Source of the DNA: Nevskiaceae bacterium
GTDB lineage: Bacteria > Pseudomonadota > Gammaproteobacteria > Nevskiales > Nevskiaceae
Direction of reading: 5' to 3'
Length of the DNA stretch: 64,000 nucleotides
NCBI GenBank assembly: GCA_004297005.1
Contig: SCVA01000005.1
Location: forward strand, 1-64,000
Made by a program: the position numbers and the translations under genes. Below, piece by piece: positions 33,831-42,218 of this stretch (the stretch's first letter is position 1; each line of letters starts with the position of its first letter). The notes below the pieces were generated by a model. That model was not told the DNA's origin. It saw only the letters and a program-made list of their open reading frames with translations, and did not search any database.

Positions 33831-35483
33831 TCAGGGACCGCGCAAAAAAATGGGATTGCCGATCACGGTGCGGGTCTGCAGGTCGCGCAGCTCGATGCGC
33901 CAGAACGTGCCTAAGGGACCTTCGTTGACCGGCAAGCGCGTCGCCGGCAACTGATGGACGAAGGGATCGGTGATTACCGGCAGGGTCAGCACTGGAACGC
34001 CGTTGGCGTAGTAGCTGAGCCACTGCCCGGCGCCGCCGGTGACGGTGGTGGTGAGCGTCGCGCTCTCGCCCTCGGCGAGCACCAGGCTGTCGCCGTAGAT
34101 GCCCTGCTGCTGCGCAGGCCCGCTGGCCTCGAACAGCACTTCCGGCGAGCCGGCCGCGCCCCGGGTGCGGATGTAGGCATGGCCGGCCCGGATCGCCGCC
34201 TGCAAGGCCGGCCGCGACAGTTCGCTGGCGTAGACCGCGGTGAGGCTGGAGCCATAGCCCTTGCGGGCACGCTGGTCTTCGGCGTCGACGCCCTTGCTGT
34301 CGGAGCCGCTGACGGCGGTGATCCTGTAGCCCTGCCGGAGCAGGCCCTCCCACTTCTGGATAGCGGTGCCGACGAAGGGATTTTCGATGGAGCCCACCGG
34401 CAGCGGAATACCGAGATCGTCCGGCGTCGCCAGCATCGGCCCGTTGACCACTTCGATGGTGTCGACTTGCGTCCAGTCGATCGCGTCATCGAGCTCGAAG
34501 TAGCAGCCACGGCAGAAATTGCTGAACAGCGGCGGCGGAAAGGTGGTGGGATGGTTGACGCCGAACAGCGCGCCATCGGCCTTGCTCAGACGCTGGATCT
34601 CGCCGGCGCCGACGTCCTCGAACCCATGCCGGTATTCGAGCACCGAGGGCGTCTCGCCGAAGGCCATCATGTGGCCGTGGTAGGTAATGATCTCGCGGCC
34701 CGGCCAGATCAGGAGGTCGGGATTGGCGCGCTGTACCGCGCCCAGCGTGCGCCAGTGCTGACCGGTGACGTACTCGGTGACCATCAGGAAGTCGAGCTGC
34801 GCCGCGCGCGCCTGGGCGATGAAGTCGGGCCAGTCCGGCGCGTTCGGATTGGAGTGGTAGGCGTGCATGTGGAAGTCGCCGCGATACCAGCCGGGCAGAC
34901 GGCGGGCGACATGCTCGCGGTCCACCGGGTCCGGCGCCGGGCTGGCACCGGCGGAGACGCTCTTGCACTCCACCTTGACCCGGTAGTCGGCGCCGGCCGG
35001 CGCCACCGCGGCGATGCCGAGATCGGCATACCAGGTGCCGGGCTCGACGGCGCCGGGCACAAAGCCGCGGTCGGCGCTGTCGCGCTGGACGTAGATCGGC
35101 GCCTGCTGCTGGTCGATACGACCCTGACGCGAGCCGCCCCAGCCACGGAAACCCTGGGCGCTGCGGTAGCCGTGCTGATCCCAGAGACCGAGATCGAAGG
35201 TGGTAGCGGTGAGCGGCGTCGACGGCGGATTGCCGGGCTTGTCGCTCCACTCGTAGCTCAGCTCCACGCGCCCGGTACCGGCGGCGACCGTGAACGGCAG
35301 CAGGCGGTAGCTCTTGGCCTCGGCGGCGCTGGCGCTGCCGGTGAATTCCAGGGCCGGCGCGCCCGGCGCGCAGACCGCCTGCCCCGGCGGCGGCGGCGGG
35401 GCCACCTCGGAGACCGGAGCCTGCGAACGACCACAGCCGGCCAGCAGGAACAGGCAGCAGGGGAATGCGATCAGAGCTTTCAT
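33831..35483 (-). CDS. CehA/McbA-family metallohydrolase lipoprotein
   Basis: A 550-residue protein with a lipoprotein signal (LFLLAGC, Cys17) and a Pro-rich linker. An N-terminal beta-sandwich is followed by a PHP-like metal-dependent hydrolase domain beginning GWYRGDFHMHAYHSN (HxH) near residue 200. Further likely ligands lie in REIITYHGHM, GVNHP and SGSDSKG. CehA and McbA hydrolyse carbamate insecticides, but most members have unknown phosphoester or ester substrates. It is 86 bp upstream of the TonB receptors in the same direction, so a shared uptake-and-hydrolysis role is possible. Confidence 0.7.
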   Translation of the reverse strand: MKALIAFPCCLFLLAGCGRSQAPVSEVAPPPPPGQAVCAPGAPALEFTGSASAAEAKSYRLLPFTVAAGTGRVELSYEWSDKPGNPPSTPLTATTFDLGLWDQHGYRSAQGFRGWGGSRQGRIDQQQAPIYVQRDSADRGFVPGAVEPGTWYADLGIAAVAPAGADYRVKVECKSVSAGASPAPDPVDREHVARRLPGWYRGDFHMHAYHSNPNAPDWPDFIAQARAAQLDFLMVTEYVTGQHWRTLGAVQRANPDLLIWPGREIITYHGHMMAFGETPSVLEYRHGFEDVGAGEIQRLSKADGALFGVNHPTTFPPPLFSNFCRGCYFELDDAIDWTQVDTIEVVNGPMLATPDDLGIPLPVGSIENPFVGTAIQKWEGLLRQGYRITAVSGSDSKGVDAEDQRARKGYGSSLTAVYASELSRPALQAAIRAGHAYIRTRGAAGSPEVLFEASGPAQQQGIYGDSLVLAEGESATLTTTVTGGAGQWLSYYANGVPVLTLPVITDPFVHQLPATRLPVNEGPLGTFWRIELRDLQTRTVIGNPIFLRGP

Positions 35484-35557
35484 CGGCGCAGTCTAGTCAA
35501 CGCCCACGGCCGGCAAATGACACCGAAGCCCGGTGAAAACGGCTAGGCTTGCAAGCC

Positions 35558-36487
35558 ATGACCACAGGCATCGACCCCAACGCGCCCCTGTCCTTGCGCG
35601 GGCACCTCACCAAACTGTTCGCCGGCCTCGTTGTGAAGTCGGCGCTGCACGACCCCGACATGACGCGCAAGCGCCAACGGGTGGACAAGCTCGCCAAGCT
35701 CACCTGGCCCGCCAGCGGCGCCACCTACACCGCCGGCCAGCTCGGCGAGGTGCCGGTGGAGTGGGTGGCGCATCCGGCCAGCGGCGCGCGCGGCTTTCTG
35801 CTCTACCTACACGGCGGCGCCTATGTCACCGGCTCGCCGCGCAGCCACCGCGCGCTCACCTCGCGGCTGGCCAAGAGCGCGCGCGTCTGCGTGGCCGCGC
35901 CGGACTACCGGCTGGCTCCCGAGCACCCCTACCCCGCCGCCGTCGATGACGCGCTGGCTGCCTACCGCGGCCTGCTCGACCAGGACGTTTCGGCCAACAA
36001 GATCATCATCGCCGGCGACTCCGCCGGCGGCGGCCTGGCGCTGGCGCTGGCGCTACGCCTGAAGACCGAGCCGCTGCCGCAACCGGCCGGCATCGTCTGC
36101 CTTTCCCCCTGGACCGACCTGACCATGTCCGGCGAGTCGGTGACTACACGCGCCAGGCAGGAGGTGATGCTGTCGCGCCAGCTGGGCGTGGATAGCGCCG
36201 CCCAGTATCTGGCCGGGCAGGATCTCAAGCAGCCGCTAGCCTCGCCGCTGTACGCCGATCTCAGCGGCCTGGCGCCGCTGCTGATCCAGGTCGGCGGCCG
36301 GGAGATCCTGCACGACGACTCCACCCGCCTGGCGCAACGCGCCAGTGCCCAGGGCGTACCGGTGACCCTGCAGATCTGGCCGCAGCTCTGGCATGTGTGG
36401 CAGCTGCACGGCGGACTGATGCCGGAGTCCGATGCGGCCATCGCGGCCATCGCCGACTTCATCCACGCCCGGCTGACGGGCCGCTAG
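35558..36487 (+). CDS. Alpha/beta-hydrolase of the hormone-sensitive-lipase family
   Basis: A 309-residue esterase. It has the HSL-type oxyanion motif HGGAYVTGS, the nucleophile in GDSAGGGLALAL, a DLTMSGES segment and a C-terminal Asp/His region (WPQLWHVWQLHGGL). There is no signal peptide, so it is cytoplasmic. These enzymes hydrolyse short- to medium-chain acyl esters and some act on steroid or lipid esters. ATG 35558 is preferred over a TTG at 35549. It lies 16 bp upstream of the kinase gene and is probably co-transcribed. Confidence 0.8.
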   Translation: MTTGIDPNAPLSLRGHLTKLFAGLVVKSALHDPDMTRKRQRVDKLAKLTWPASGATYTAGQLGEVPVEWVAHPASGARGFLLYLHGGAYVTGSPRSHRALTSRLAKSARVCVAAPDYRLAPEHPYPAAVDDALAAYRGLLDQDVSANKIIIAGDSAGGGLALALALRLKTEPLPQPAGIVCLSPWTDLTMSGESVTTRARQEVMLSRQLGVDSAAQYLAGQDLKQPLASPLYADLSGLAPLLIQVGGREILHDDSTRLAQRASAQGVPVTLQIWPQLWHVWQLHGGLMPESDAAIAAIADFIHARLTGR

Positions 36488-36503
36488 TGGAGCTGGCGCC
36501 GTC

Positions 36504-37862
36504 GTGAGCAGCGAGCCCACTGTCGCGCCGAAACGCGGCGACGAGCGCGGCCAACTGCCGGCTGACGCTCCCAACCGCATCGGCAAGTACGAGATTCGCG
36601 GTGTGCTCGGCAAGGGCGCCAGCGGCCTGGTCTACAAGGGCTTCGATCCCTTCGTGCAGCGCGAGGTGGCGGTGAAGATCGCCCTGCACCTGAGCGAAGA
36701 CCGGCAGGGCGGCAACTTCGAGATGCAGGCGCGCAACTTCTTCGTGGAAGCGCGCGCCGCCGGCATGCTCAACCACCCCAACATCATCGCGCTCTACGAC
36801 GCCGGCATGGAGGCCGACCTCTGCTACATCGTCATGGAGTACGTCGACGGCGACACCCTGCTGCCCTGGTGCCGGCGCAACGGCCCGCGCATGTCGCTGG
36901 ACAAGGTGCTCGACGTCGGCATCAAGTGCGCGCGCGGCCTCGACTACTCGCATTCCAAGGGCGTGCTGCACCGGGACATCAAGCCCAGCAACATCATGAT
37001 CACCAAGGACGGCGTCCCGAAGATCATGGACTTCTCGATCGCCGAACTGAACGAACCGCGCGAGGGCACCAGCAGCACCGCGGTGGGGTCGCCGCTGTAC
37101 ATGTCGCCCGAGCAGGTGATGCGTCAGCCGGTGGGCGCCACCTCCGACCTCTACGCGCTGGGCGCGGTGCTCTACCAGTTGCTCACCGGCGAGCCGCCCT
37201 ACTACTCACCACATCTACCCGGTCTGTTCGCGGCGATCCGCAACCAACCGGTGCCGGCGCTCGACAAGAAGCGCCCCGAGCTCTCCCGCGACCTCTGCCA
37301 GATCATCGCCAAGCTGCTCGCCAAGAAGCCCGGCGAGCGCTACCAGAAGGGGCTCGACCTCGCCTCCGACCTGATGCGCGAGCAGGAACGCCTGCGCGAG
37401 AGCGATGCCCACTCCAGTCGCCGCGAGAACCGCGACTCGCTGCGCGGCCTGGCCTTCTTCAATGCCTTCACCGAAGAGGAAATCGACGGCATCCTCAGCG
37501 CCAGCCAGCTCAAGACCTTCGCCGCCAACAGCATGATGGTGGAAGAGGGCGACATCGAGAGCGCCTTCTACATCATCGCCATGGGCCAGGCGCTGGTCCG
37601 CAAGGGCGGCAAGCCGATCCACGTGCTCGGCAAGGGCGATTGCTTCGGCGAAATTGCGCTGCTCTCCGGCATGCGCCGGACGGCATCGGTGCAGGCGGTT
37701 TCCACCGTGCTGGCGCTGCGCATCAATGCCACCCTGCTCGACAACGTCGCGCCGGAAAGCCAGTTGCGCTTCTACAAGACCTTCACCCAGACGCTGATCT
37801 ACCGGCTGACGATGTCCAACGCACGGCTGTCCGCCGCCACGCCTACACCGCCGATCACCTGA
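36504..37862 (+). CDS. Ser/Thr protein kinase fused to a cyclic-nucleotide-binding domain
   Basis: A 452-residue protein. The kinase domain (about 29-290) has the Gly loop GKGASG (36-41), Lys58 in VAVK, HRDIKPSN (156-163) and a DFS in place of DFG (176-178), then SPLYMSPE. The catalytic Asp158 and metal Asp176 are intact. The C-terminal domain (about 315-440) is Crp/PKA-type, with the phosphate-binding cassette FGEIALLSGMRRTAS including the Glu and Arg expected for cAMP or cGMP binding. No membrane segment is present. GTG 36504 has GGAG upstream. The design suggests direct cyclic-nucleotide control of a Hanks kinase, similar in idea to PKG but in reverse domain order. Confidence 0.85.
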   Translation: MSSEPTVAPKRGDERGQLPADAPNRIGKYEIRGVLGKGASGLVYKGFDPFVQREVAVKIALHLSEDRQGGNFEMQARNFFVEARAAGMLNHPNIIALYDAGMEADLCYIVMEYVDGDTLLPWCRRNGPRMSLDKVLDVGIKCARGLDYSHSKGVLHRDIKPSNIMITKDGVPKIMDFSIAELNEPREGTSSTAVGSPLYMSPEQVMRQPVGATSDLYALGAVLYQLLTGEPPYYSPHLPGLFAAIRNQPVPALDKKRPELSRDLCQIIAKLLAKKPGERYQKGLDLASDLMREQERLRESDAHSSRRENRDSLRGLAFFNAFTEEEIDGILSASQLKTFAANSMMVEEGDIESAFYIIAMGQALVRKGGKPIHVLGKGDCFGEIALLSGMRRTASVQAVSTVLALRINATLLDNVAPESQLRFYKTFTQTLIYRLTMSNARLSAATPTPPIT

Positions 37863-37873
37863 GCGCGCCGCCG

Positions 37874-38791
37874 CTACCGCGCGGCAGTCTCCGGCCACAG
37901 CCAGGCAGCGCCACGCACGCCGCTGGAGTCGCCGTGCAGCGCCGGCTTCAGTTGGGTGTCGACGCGGTCGCTGAATACCCAGGCGCCCCAGCGCCGCGGA
38001 ATGCTCTGGTAGAGCGCGGCCACTTTCGACAGGCCGCCGCCGAGCACGATCACCTCCGGATCGAGCAGATTGATGACGCTGGCCAGCGCCCGCGCCAGCC
38101 GGTCCTGGTAGCGCTCCCAGCTCTCTGCGCAGGCGCCATCACCGGCCGCCGCACCTTGCAGGATTTCCTCGCTGCGCAGCGTGCCACCGAAGCGCTGCGC
38201 ATGGTCGCGGGCGAAGCCGGTGCCGGACAGCCAGGCCTCGATGCTGCCGCGCTGGCCGTCCCAGTGTTCCGGCCCCGGCACCTCGCCCCAGTCGGCGCGC
38301 GGCCAGGGCAGCGGGTTGTGCCCCCACTCGCCGGCGATGGCATTGGGGCCTGCGAGCAAACGGCCGTGGATGACGATGCCGCCACCGGCGCCGGTGCCGA
38401 GGATCGCCGCGAACACCGTGCTCGCACCCGCCGCCGCGCCGTCGGCGGCTTCCGACACCGCCAGGCAGTCGGCATCGTTGGCCATGCGCACCACCCGCCC
38501 CAGCGCGGCCTCGATGTCCTGCTTGAGCGGGCGGCCGTTGAGGCAGATGGAATTGGCGTTCTTCATCAGGCCGGTGGCCGGCGAGATCGTCCCCGGATGG
38601 CCGATGCCCACCGGCAGACCGACCTGGCCCGCGGCGGCTTCCATGCGCCGCACCAGCTCGGCGATGGTGGCGATCTGGCCCTGGTAGTCCTCGTGCGGCG
38701 TCGCCAGCCGCTCGCGCGCCAGGATCGCCGAGCCTGGCCCCATCAATACCGCTTCGGTCTTGGTGCCGCCGAGATCGATGCCGATGCGCAT
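37874..38791 (-). CDS. ROK-family sugar kinase (fructokinase-like)
   Basis: A 305-residue ROK protein similar to the E. coli fructokinase Mak. It has the ATP loop GIDLGGTKTEAVL, a NDADCLAVSEA segment with the catalytic Asp, GTGAGGGIVIHGR and EWGHNPLPW. It should phosphorylate fructose or a related hexose. The zinc motif normally following the His (CxCGxxGCxE) is replaced by EHWDGQRGSIE, so all three Cys are gone while the final Glu is kept. ATG 38791 begins the ROK domain. It is 4 bp downstream of the EthA-like gene in the same direction and convergent with the kinase. Confidence 0.82.
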   Translation of the reverse strand: MRIGIDLGGTKTEAVLMGPGSAILARERLATPHEDYQGQIATIAELVRRMEAAAGQVGLPVGIGHPGTISPATGLMKNANSICLNGRPLKQDIEAALGRVVRMANDADCLAVSEAADGAAAGASTVFAAILGTGAGGGIVIHGRLLAGPNAIAGEWGHNPLPWPRADWGEVPGPEHWDGQRGSIEAWLSGTGFARDHAQRFGGTLRSEEILQGAAAGDGACAESWERYQDRLARALASVINLLDPEVIVLGGGLSKVAALYQSIPRRWGAWVFSDRVDTQLKPALHGDSSGVRGAAWLWPETAAR

Positions 38792-38795
38792 GGCT

Positions 38796-40262
38796 CTATT
38801 TTGCCTCCACACCGGAGAACACCAGGGCACCATCGTCCAGCTTGCCGAAGCGCAGGCCCAGCAGATCGAAGAGGTAGTTCTGGTGGAGCTTCCAGGGCGC
38901 TTTCGAGCCCTGCTTGGGGAAAGCGTCGATGGCGCGCTGCACATAGCCGGAAGAGAAATCCAGCAGCGGCAGCTCCCGCACCGAAGGGTCGTTGCGGCGC
39001 GGCGTGCACTGGCGATAGCCGTGGCGCTCCATGTGGTTCAGCAGCCGGCAGAGATAGGCCGAGCTGAGATCGACCTTCAGCGTCCAGGAGGCATTGGTGT
39101 AGCCGATCGCCAGCGCCATGTTGGGGACGTCGCTGATCATCATGCCCTTGTAGCTGAGCTTCTTGGACAACTCGATGGGCTCGCCATCGACCACGAAGCG
39201 CACGCCGCCGAGCGCCAGCATCTTCAGCCCGGTGGCGCTCACCACCACGTCGGCCGCCAGCTCCTGGCCGGACTTCAGGCGGATGCCCTGCTCGGTGAAA
39301 GTCTCGATATAGTCGGTGACGATCTCCGCCTTGCCCGAGCGCAGCGCCTGGAACAGATCACCGTCCGGCACCAGGCAGACGCGCTGATCCCAGGGGTTGT
39401 AGCTGGGCGCAAAGTGCTTGTCGACGTCGAAACCCTTGGGCAGCTGCTGGCGCACGCCGGCGCGGATCAGCTTCTTCGCCAGCTCCGGCGCCCGGCGGCA
39501 GAGATTGAAGAAGAACATCTGCATCAGCACGTTCTTCCAGCGGGTGATGGCGTAGGCGAGTTTGGCCGGCAGGACGCGGCGCAGGCCGTTGGCGATGGCG
39601 TCCTGCCCTGGCAAGGCCAGGATGTAGGTCGGCGAGCGCTGCAGCATGGTGACCTTGGCGGCGTCCTGCGCCATCGACGGCACCAGGGTCACCGCGGTGG
39701 CGCCGCTGCCGATCACCACCACCCGCTTGCCGCGGTAGTCGAGATCGGTGGGCCACTGCTGCGGATGCACGAAGCGGCCACGGTACTGCTCCAGGCCCGG
39801 ATAGCCGGGCGTGTAGCCCGAGGCGTAGTCGTAGTAGCCGGCGCAGAGGTAGAGGAACCGGCAGCTCAGTTGCACCGGCTCGCGCTGCGGCCCGCGCTCC
39901 ACCTTCACCGTCCAGCGCGCCTCCGGAGTCGACCACTCGGCGCCCACCACGCGATGCTGGTAACGGATGTGGCTATCCACGCCGTGCTCGCGGGCGGCAT
40001 CGCGCATGTAGGCGAGGATCGAGGGGCCGTCGGCAATCGCCTTGGCCGCCTTCCAGGGGCGGAAGGAATAGCCCAGCGTGTACATGTCGGAGTCGGAGCG
40101 GATGCCGGGGTAGCGGAACAGATCCCAGGTGCCGCCCAGCGTGTCGCGGCTTTCGAGAATGGCGTAGCTCCGGCCGGGACAGTGCTGCTGCAAATGCACG
40201 GCGGCGCCGATGCCGGACAGGCCGGCACCGACGATCAGCACATCAACGTGTTCCAGGGGCAT
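38796..40262 (-). CDS. EthA-like Baeyer-Villiger / flavin monooxygenase
   Basis: A 488-residue flavoprotein very similar in length and motif order to mycobacterial EthA. It shows FAD motif GAGLSG (near residue 11), GTWDLFRYPGIRSDSD, the BVMO fingerprint as YRGRFVHPQQW, the NADPH motif VVVIGSGATAVTLVP and a YNPWDQRVCLVPDGDL block. It inserts oxygen next to a ketone, or oxidises thioamides, using NADPH and O2. A ketone-containing lipid or steroid intermediate is a plausible substrate. ATG 40262 starts at the family N-terminus. It precedes the ROK gene by 4 bp. Confidence 0.85.
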   Translation of the reverse strand: MPLEHVDVLIVGAGLSGIGAAVHLQQHCPGRSYAILESRDTLGGTWDLFRYPGIRSDSDMYTLGYSFRPWKAAKAIADGPSILAYMRDAAREHGVDSHIRYQHRVVGAEWSTPEARWTVKVERGPQREPVQLSCRFLYLCAGYYDYASGYTPGYPGLEQYRGRFVHPQQWPTDLDYRGKRVVVIGSGATAVTLVPSMAQDAAKVTMLQRSPTYILALPGQDAIANGLRRVLPAKLAYAITRWKNVLMQMFFFNLCRRAPELAKKLIRAGVRQQLPKGFDVDKHFAPSYNPWDQRVCLVPDGDLFQALRSGKAEIVTDYIETFTEQGIRLKSGQELAADVVVSATGLKMLALGGVRFVVDGEPIELSKKLSYKGMMISDVPNMALAIGYTNASWTLKVDLSSAYLCRLLNHMERHGYRQCTPRRNDPSVRELPLLDFSSGYVQRAIDAFPKQGSKAPWKLHQNYLFDLLGLRFGKLDDGALVFSGVEAK

Positions 40263-40508
40263 GCGGCACTGCTCCGAGTCGGGGAGCGGCCACTGTACGG
40301 GCGACGGGCTCGCCATGGCAGTCGCCGGCGCGCCAACCATGAGCGTGGCGGCGGCCAAGGCCGAGGCCGGGCGCGACGCTGACTGGACGGCGGGTCCGTT
40401 CTGCCCAAGTATTGCTCGCCACCCAAGCTGGCTGTGCAGGCTCGACACCCCTTCGAGGCAATCGCTGCGCAGCTGCGGCCCAACGGCGACCAGGAATAGG
40501 AGACAGCC

Positions 40509-40877
40509 ATGTTCGATCACCTCGGTTTTGGCGTCAGCAATCTCGGCGAGAGCAAGGCGTTTTTCCTCAAGGCGCTGCAACCGCTGGGCGTCACCGTGGC
40601 GATGGAAGGGCCTTATGGAGTCGGCCTTGGACAAAACGGCAAACCCTCGCTCTGGCTCTACGAGAGCACCGAGCGCCCGGCGCATCTGCATCTCGCCTTT
40701 GCGGCGGCGACTCGGCAGCAAGTCGATGCCTTCTACCAGGCCGCCATCGCCGCAGGCGGCAAGGACAACGGCCCGCCCGGCCTGCGCCCGCACTACCACG
40801 CCAACTACTACGGCGCCTTTGTGATCGGCCCCGATGGACACAACATCGAGGCGGTCTGCCACAAGCCGGCGGCATAG
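40509..40877 (+). CDS. VOC-family (glyoxalase-like) protein
   Basis: A 122-residue single-module VOC protein (MFDHLGFGVSNLGESKAFFL, then HLHLAFAAATRQQVDAFYQAA and HNIEAVCHKP). Likely metal-ligand His and Glu positions are present (His4, His in RPAHLHLAF, Glu in NIEAV). A ribosome site TAGGAGA lies ahead of the ATG. Reaction unknown; small VOC proteins of this group are often annotated as lactoylglutathione-lyase-like. Confidence 0.78.
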   Translation: MFDHLGFGVSNLGESKAFFLKALQPLGVTVAMEGPYGVGLGQNGKPSLWLYESTERPAHLHLAFAAATRQQVDAFYQAAIAAGGKDNGPPGLRPHYHANYYGAFVIGPDGHNIEAVCHKPAA

Positions 40878-40947
40878 GGCGCACTGGTCGCGGCAGGCGT
40901 TAGCATTCGCGGCCTCCGCTCAAGCTCCACGCCGTCACCACGCCACC

Positions 40948-41214
40948 ATGCCCTCACCCTCCTCCGCCCGCGCTGCCGGTCTACGCAAGTTGCCGGCGCG
41001 CTACGCCGGCCTAGTCATGCCGCTGTTCCTCTCGCTGTTCATGACCTGCATCGTCTCGCTGGTCAGCACGCTGCGCGGCATCGGCCTGGCCGAGCACTTC
41101 CTGTCGATCTGGCTCAGCTCCTGGGGGTTGTCCTGGTTGATCGCCTTCCCCACCCTGCTGATGGTGCTGCCGCTGGTACGCCGGCTGACCAGCCTGGTGG
41201 TCGAGAAGGTTTGA
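40948..41214 (+). CDS. DUF2798 small membrane protein
   Basis: An 88-residue protein with two transmembrane helices (about 21-42 and 55-78). The DUF2798 pattern is visible: MPLFLSLFMTCIVSLVSTLR and WLIAFPTLLMVLPLVRRLT. Function unknown; inner-membrane location expected. ATG 40948 begins the compact protein. Confidence 0.72.
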   Translation: MPSPSSARAAGLRKLPARYAGLVMPLFLSLFMTCIVSLVSTLRGIGLAEHFLSIWLSSWGLSWLIAFPTLLMVLPLVRRLTSLVVEKV

Positions 41215-41286
41215 TGAGCGGGCCGGGGCGGTAGCGATCAGGAACGCCCTAGCTCACCGCACATCAAACAAATCAACAGGACGGTC

Positions 41287-41802
41287 ATGGAACCGCTTGT
41301 CACTTCGGCAGAAAAAGCTCCCTCCGCACCGGCGGTGCTCACGGTCTCGGCGCTGCCGGCCGGCGCGCTGGACGCACTACTGACGCCGCTAGGCCTGCGC
41401 CGGCAGCCGGTAGCGGACGGCGCCGAGATTCCCGGCAGCTACTGGGGCGAATCCGAGGCCGGACTGATCGGCAACTGCCTGTACCTGCGCGCCGATACGC
41501 CGGTGCACTCGGCCCTGCACGAGGCCTGCCACTGGCTGTTGGCCGACGAGCAGCGGCGCGCCGGCCTGCACACCGACGCCGGTGGCACCGACACCGAGGA
41601 GAACGCGGTCTGCTACCTGCAATGCCTGCTGGCCGAACGCCTGGACGGCTATTCGCGGGCACGCTGCTTCGCCGACATGGACGCCTGGGGCTACCACTTC
41701 ATCCTCGGCAGCGCCGCCGCCTGGTTTGCCGGCGATAGCGCCGACGCCCAGGCGCTACTGCGTGAGCGCGGCTGGCTGCCGGCGGTGGACGCGGCGAGCT
41801 AG
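41287..41802 (+). CDS. Hypothetical protein with HEACH motif
   Basis: A 171-residue protein of unknown function. A helix carrying HEACH (near 79-83, LHEACHWLLADE) and a downstream EENAVCYLQ helix could form a gluzincin-like zinc site (HExxH plus Glu). No signal peptide or membrane segment. Five Cys are present. Its TAG stop lies inside the terminal CTAG of the inverted-repeat element at 41799, so its original C-terminus may differ from the present one. Confidence 0.6.
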   Translation: MEPLVTSAEKAPSAPAVLTVSALPAGALDALLTPLGLRRQPVADGAEIPGSYWGESEAGLIGNCLYLRADTPVHSALHEACHWLLADEQRRAGLHTDAGGTDTEENAVCYLQCLLAERLDGYSRARCFADMDAWGYHFILGSAAAWFAGDSADAQALLRERGWLPAVDAAS

Positions 41803-42218
41803 GGCCTGTCACCCATTGCGGGATCGCTGCGTTGCCGGTCAAAAGCGCGTCAGGCAAGGCGCCTGCCGACGCGAAGGCTGGTTGCCTTCGCTAGGCGGGC
41901 AACGCGGCATGACGCGCTTTTGGCCAGCAACCCTTCGGGGCGGGCTCGCGACACGGTGTCCGAGCGTAGCGAGGTGGGTGCGGGAGCGAGCCCTGCCGGC
42001 GCCTCCCGCACCCCTTGCTACGCAAACACCGTGTCGGCGCCGGACGGTTTTGGAGCATTGCCGCGTCAGCAAGAGTTTCAATAGACCCGCTATTGCGCAC
42101 TCTTGCTTCCTTGCACTGCCCCAAGCACTTGGCCTCGGCGCGGCTTGCCTGCGGCCAGCCGCGTTAAGCCGAGTGCGCCTTCCGCCGCAGCGACCCGGCA
42201 ATGGGTGACAGGCCCTAG
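41799..42218. mobile_element. ~420-bp MITE-like element with 33-bp terminal inverted repeats
   Basis: The ends 41799-41831 and 42186-42218 are inverted copies with two mismatches in 33 bp, beginning CTAGGGCCTGTCACCC. Inside, 41831-41852 pairs with 41910-41931 (two mismatches in 22), and another long stem joins ACACGGTGT...GGGTGCGGGAG near 41951-41985 with its complement near 42002-42035. No transposase or other gene fits. CTAG at both outer ends could be a target duplication or part of the repeat. The TAG stops of both flanking convergent genes lie in those CTAGs. It is best described as a non-autonomous mobile or large structured repeat element. Confidence 0.65.

Noticed and set aside
36504-37862. 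Pseudokinase because of DFS
   Set aside because: The Asp of DFG, the HRD Asp and the ATP Lys are all present; the Gly-to-Ser change alone does not remove the metal ligand.
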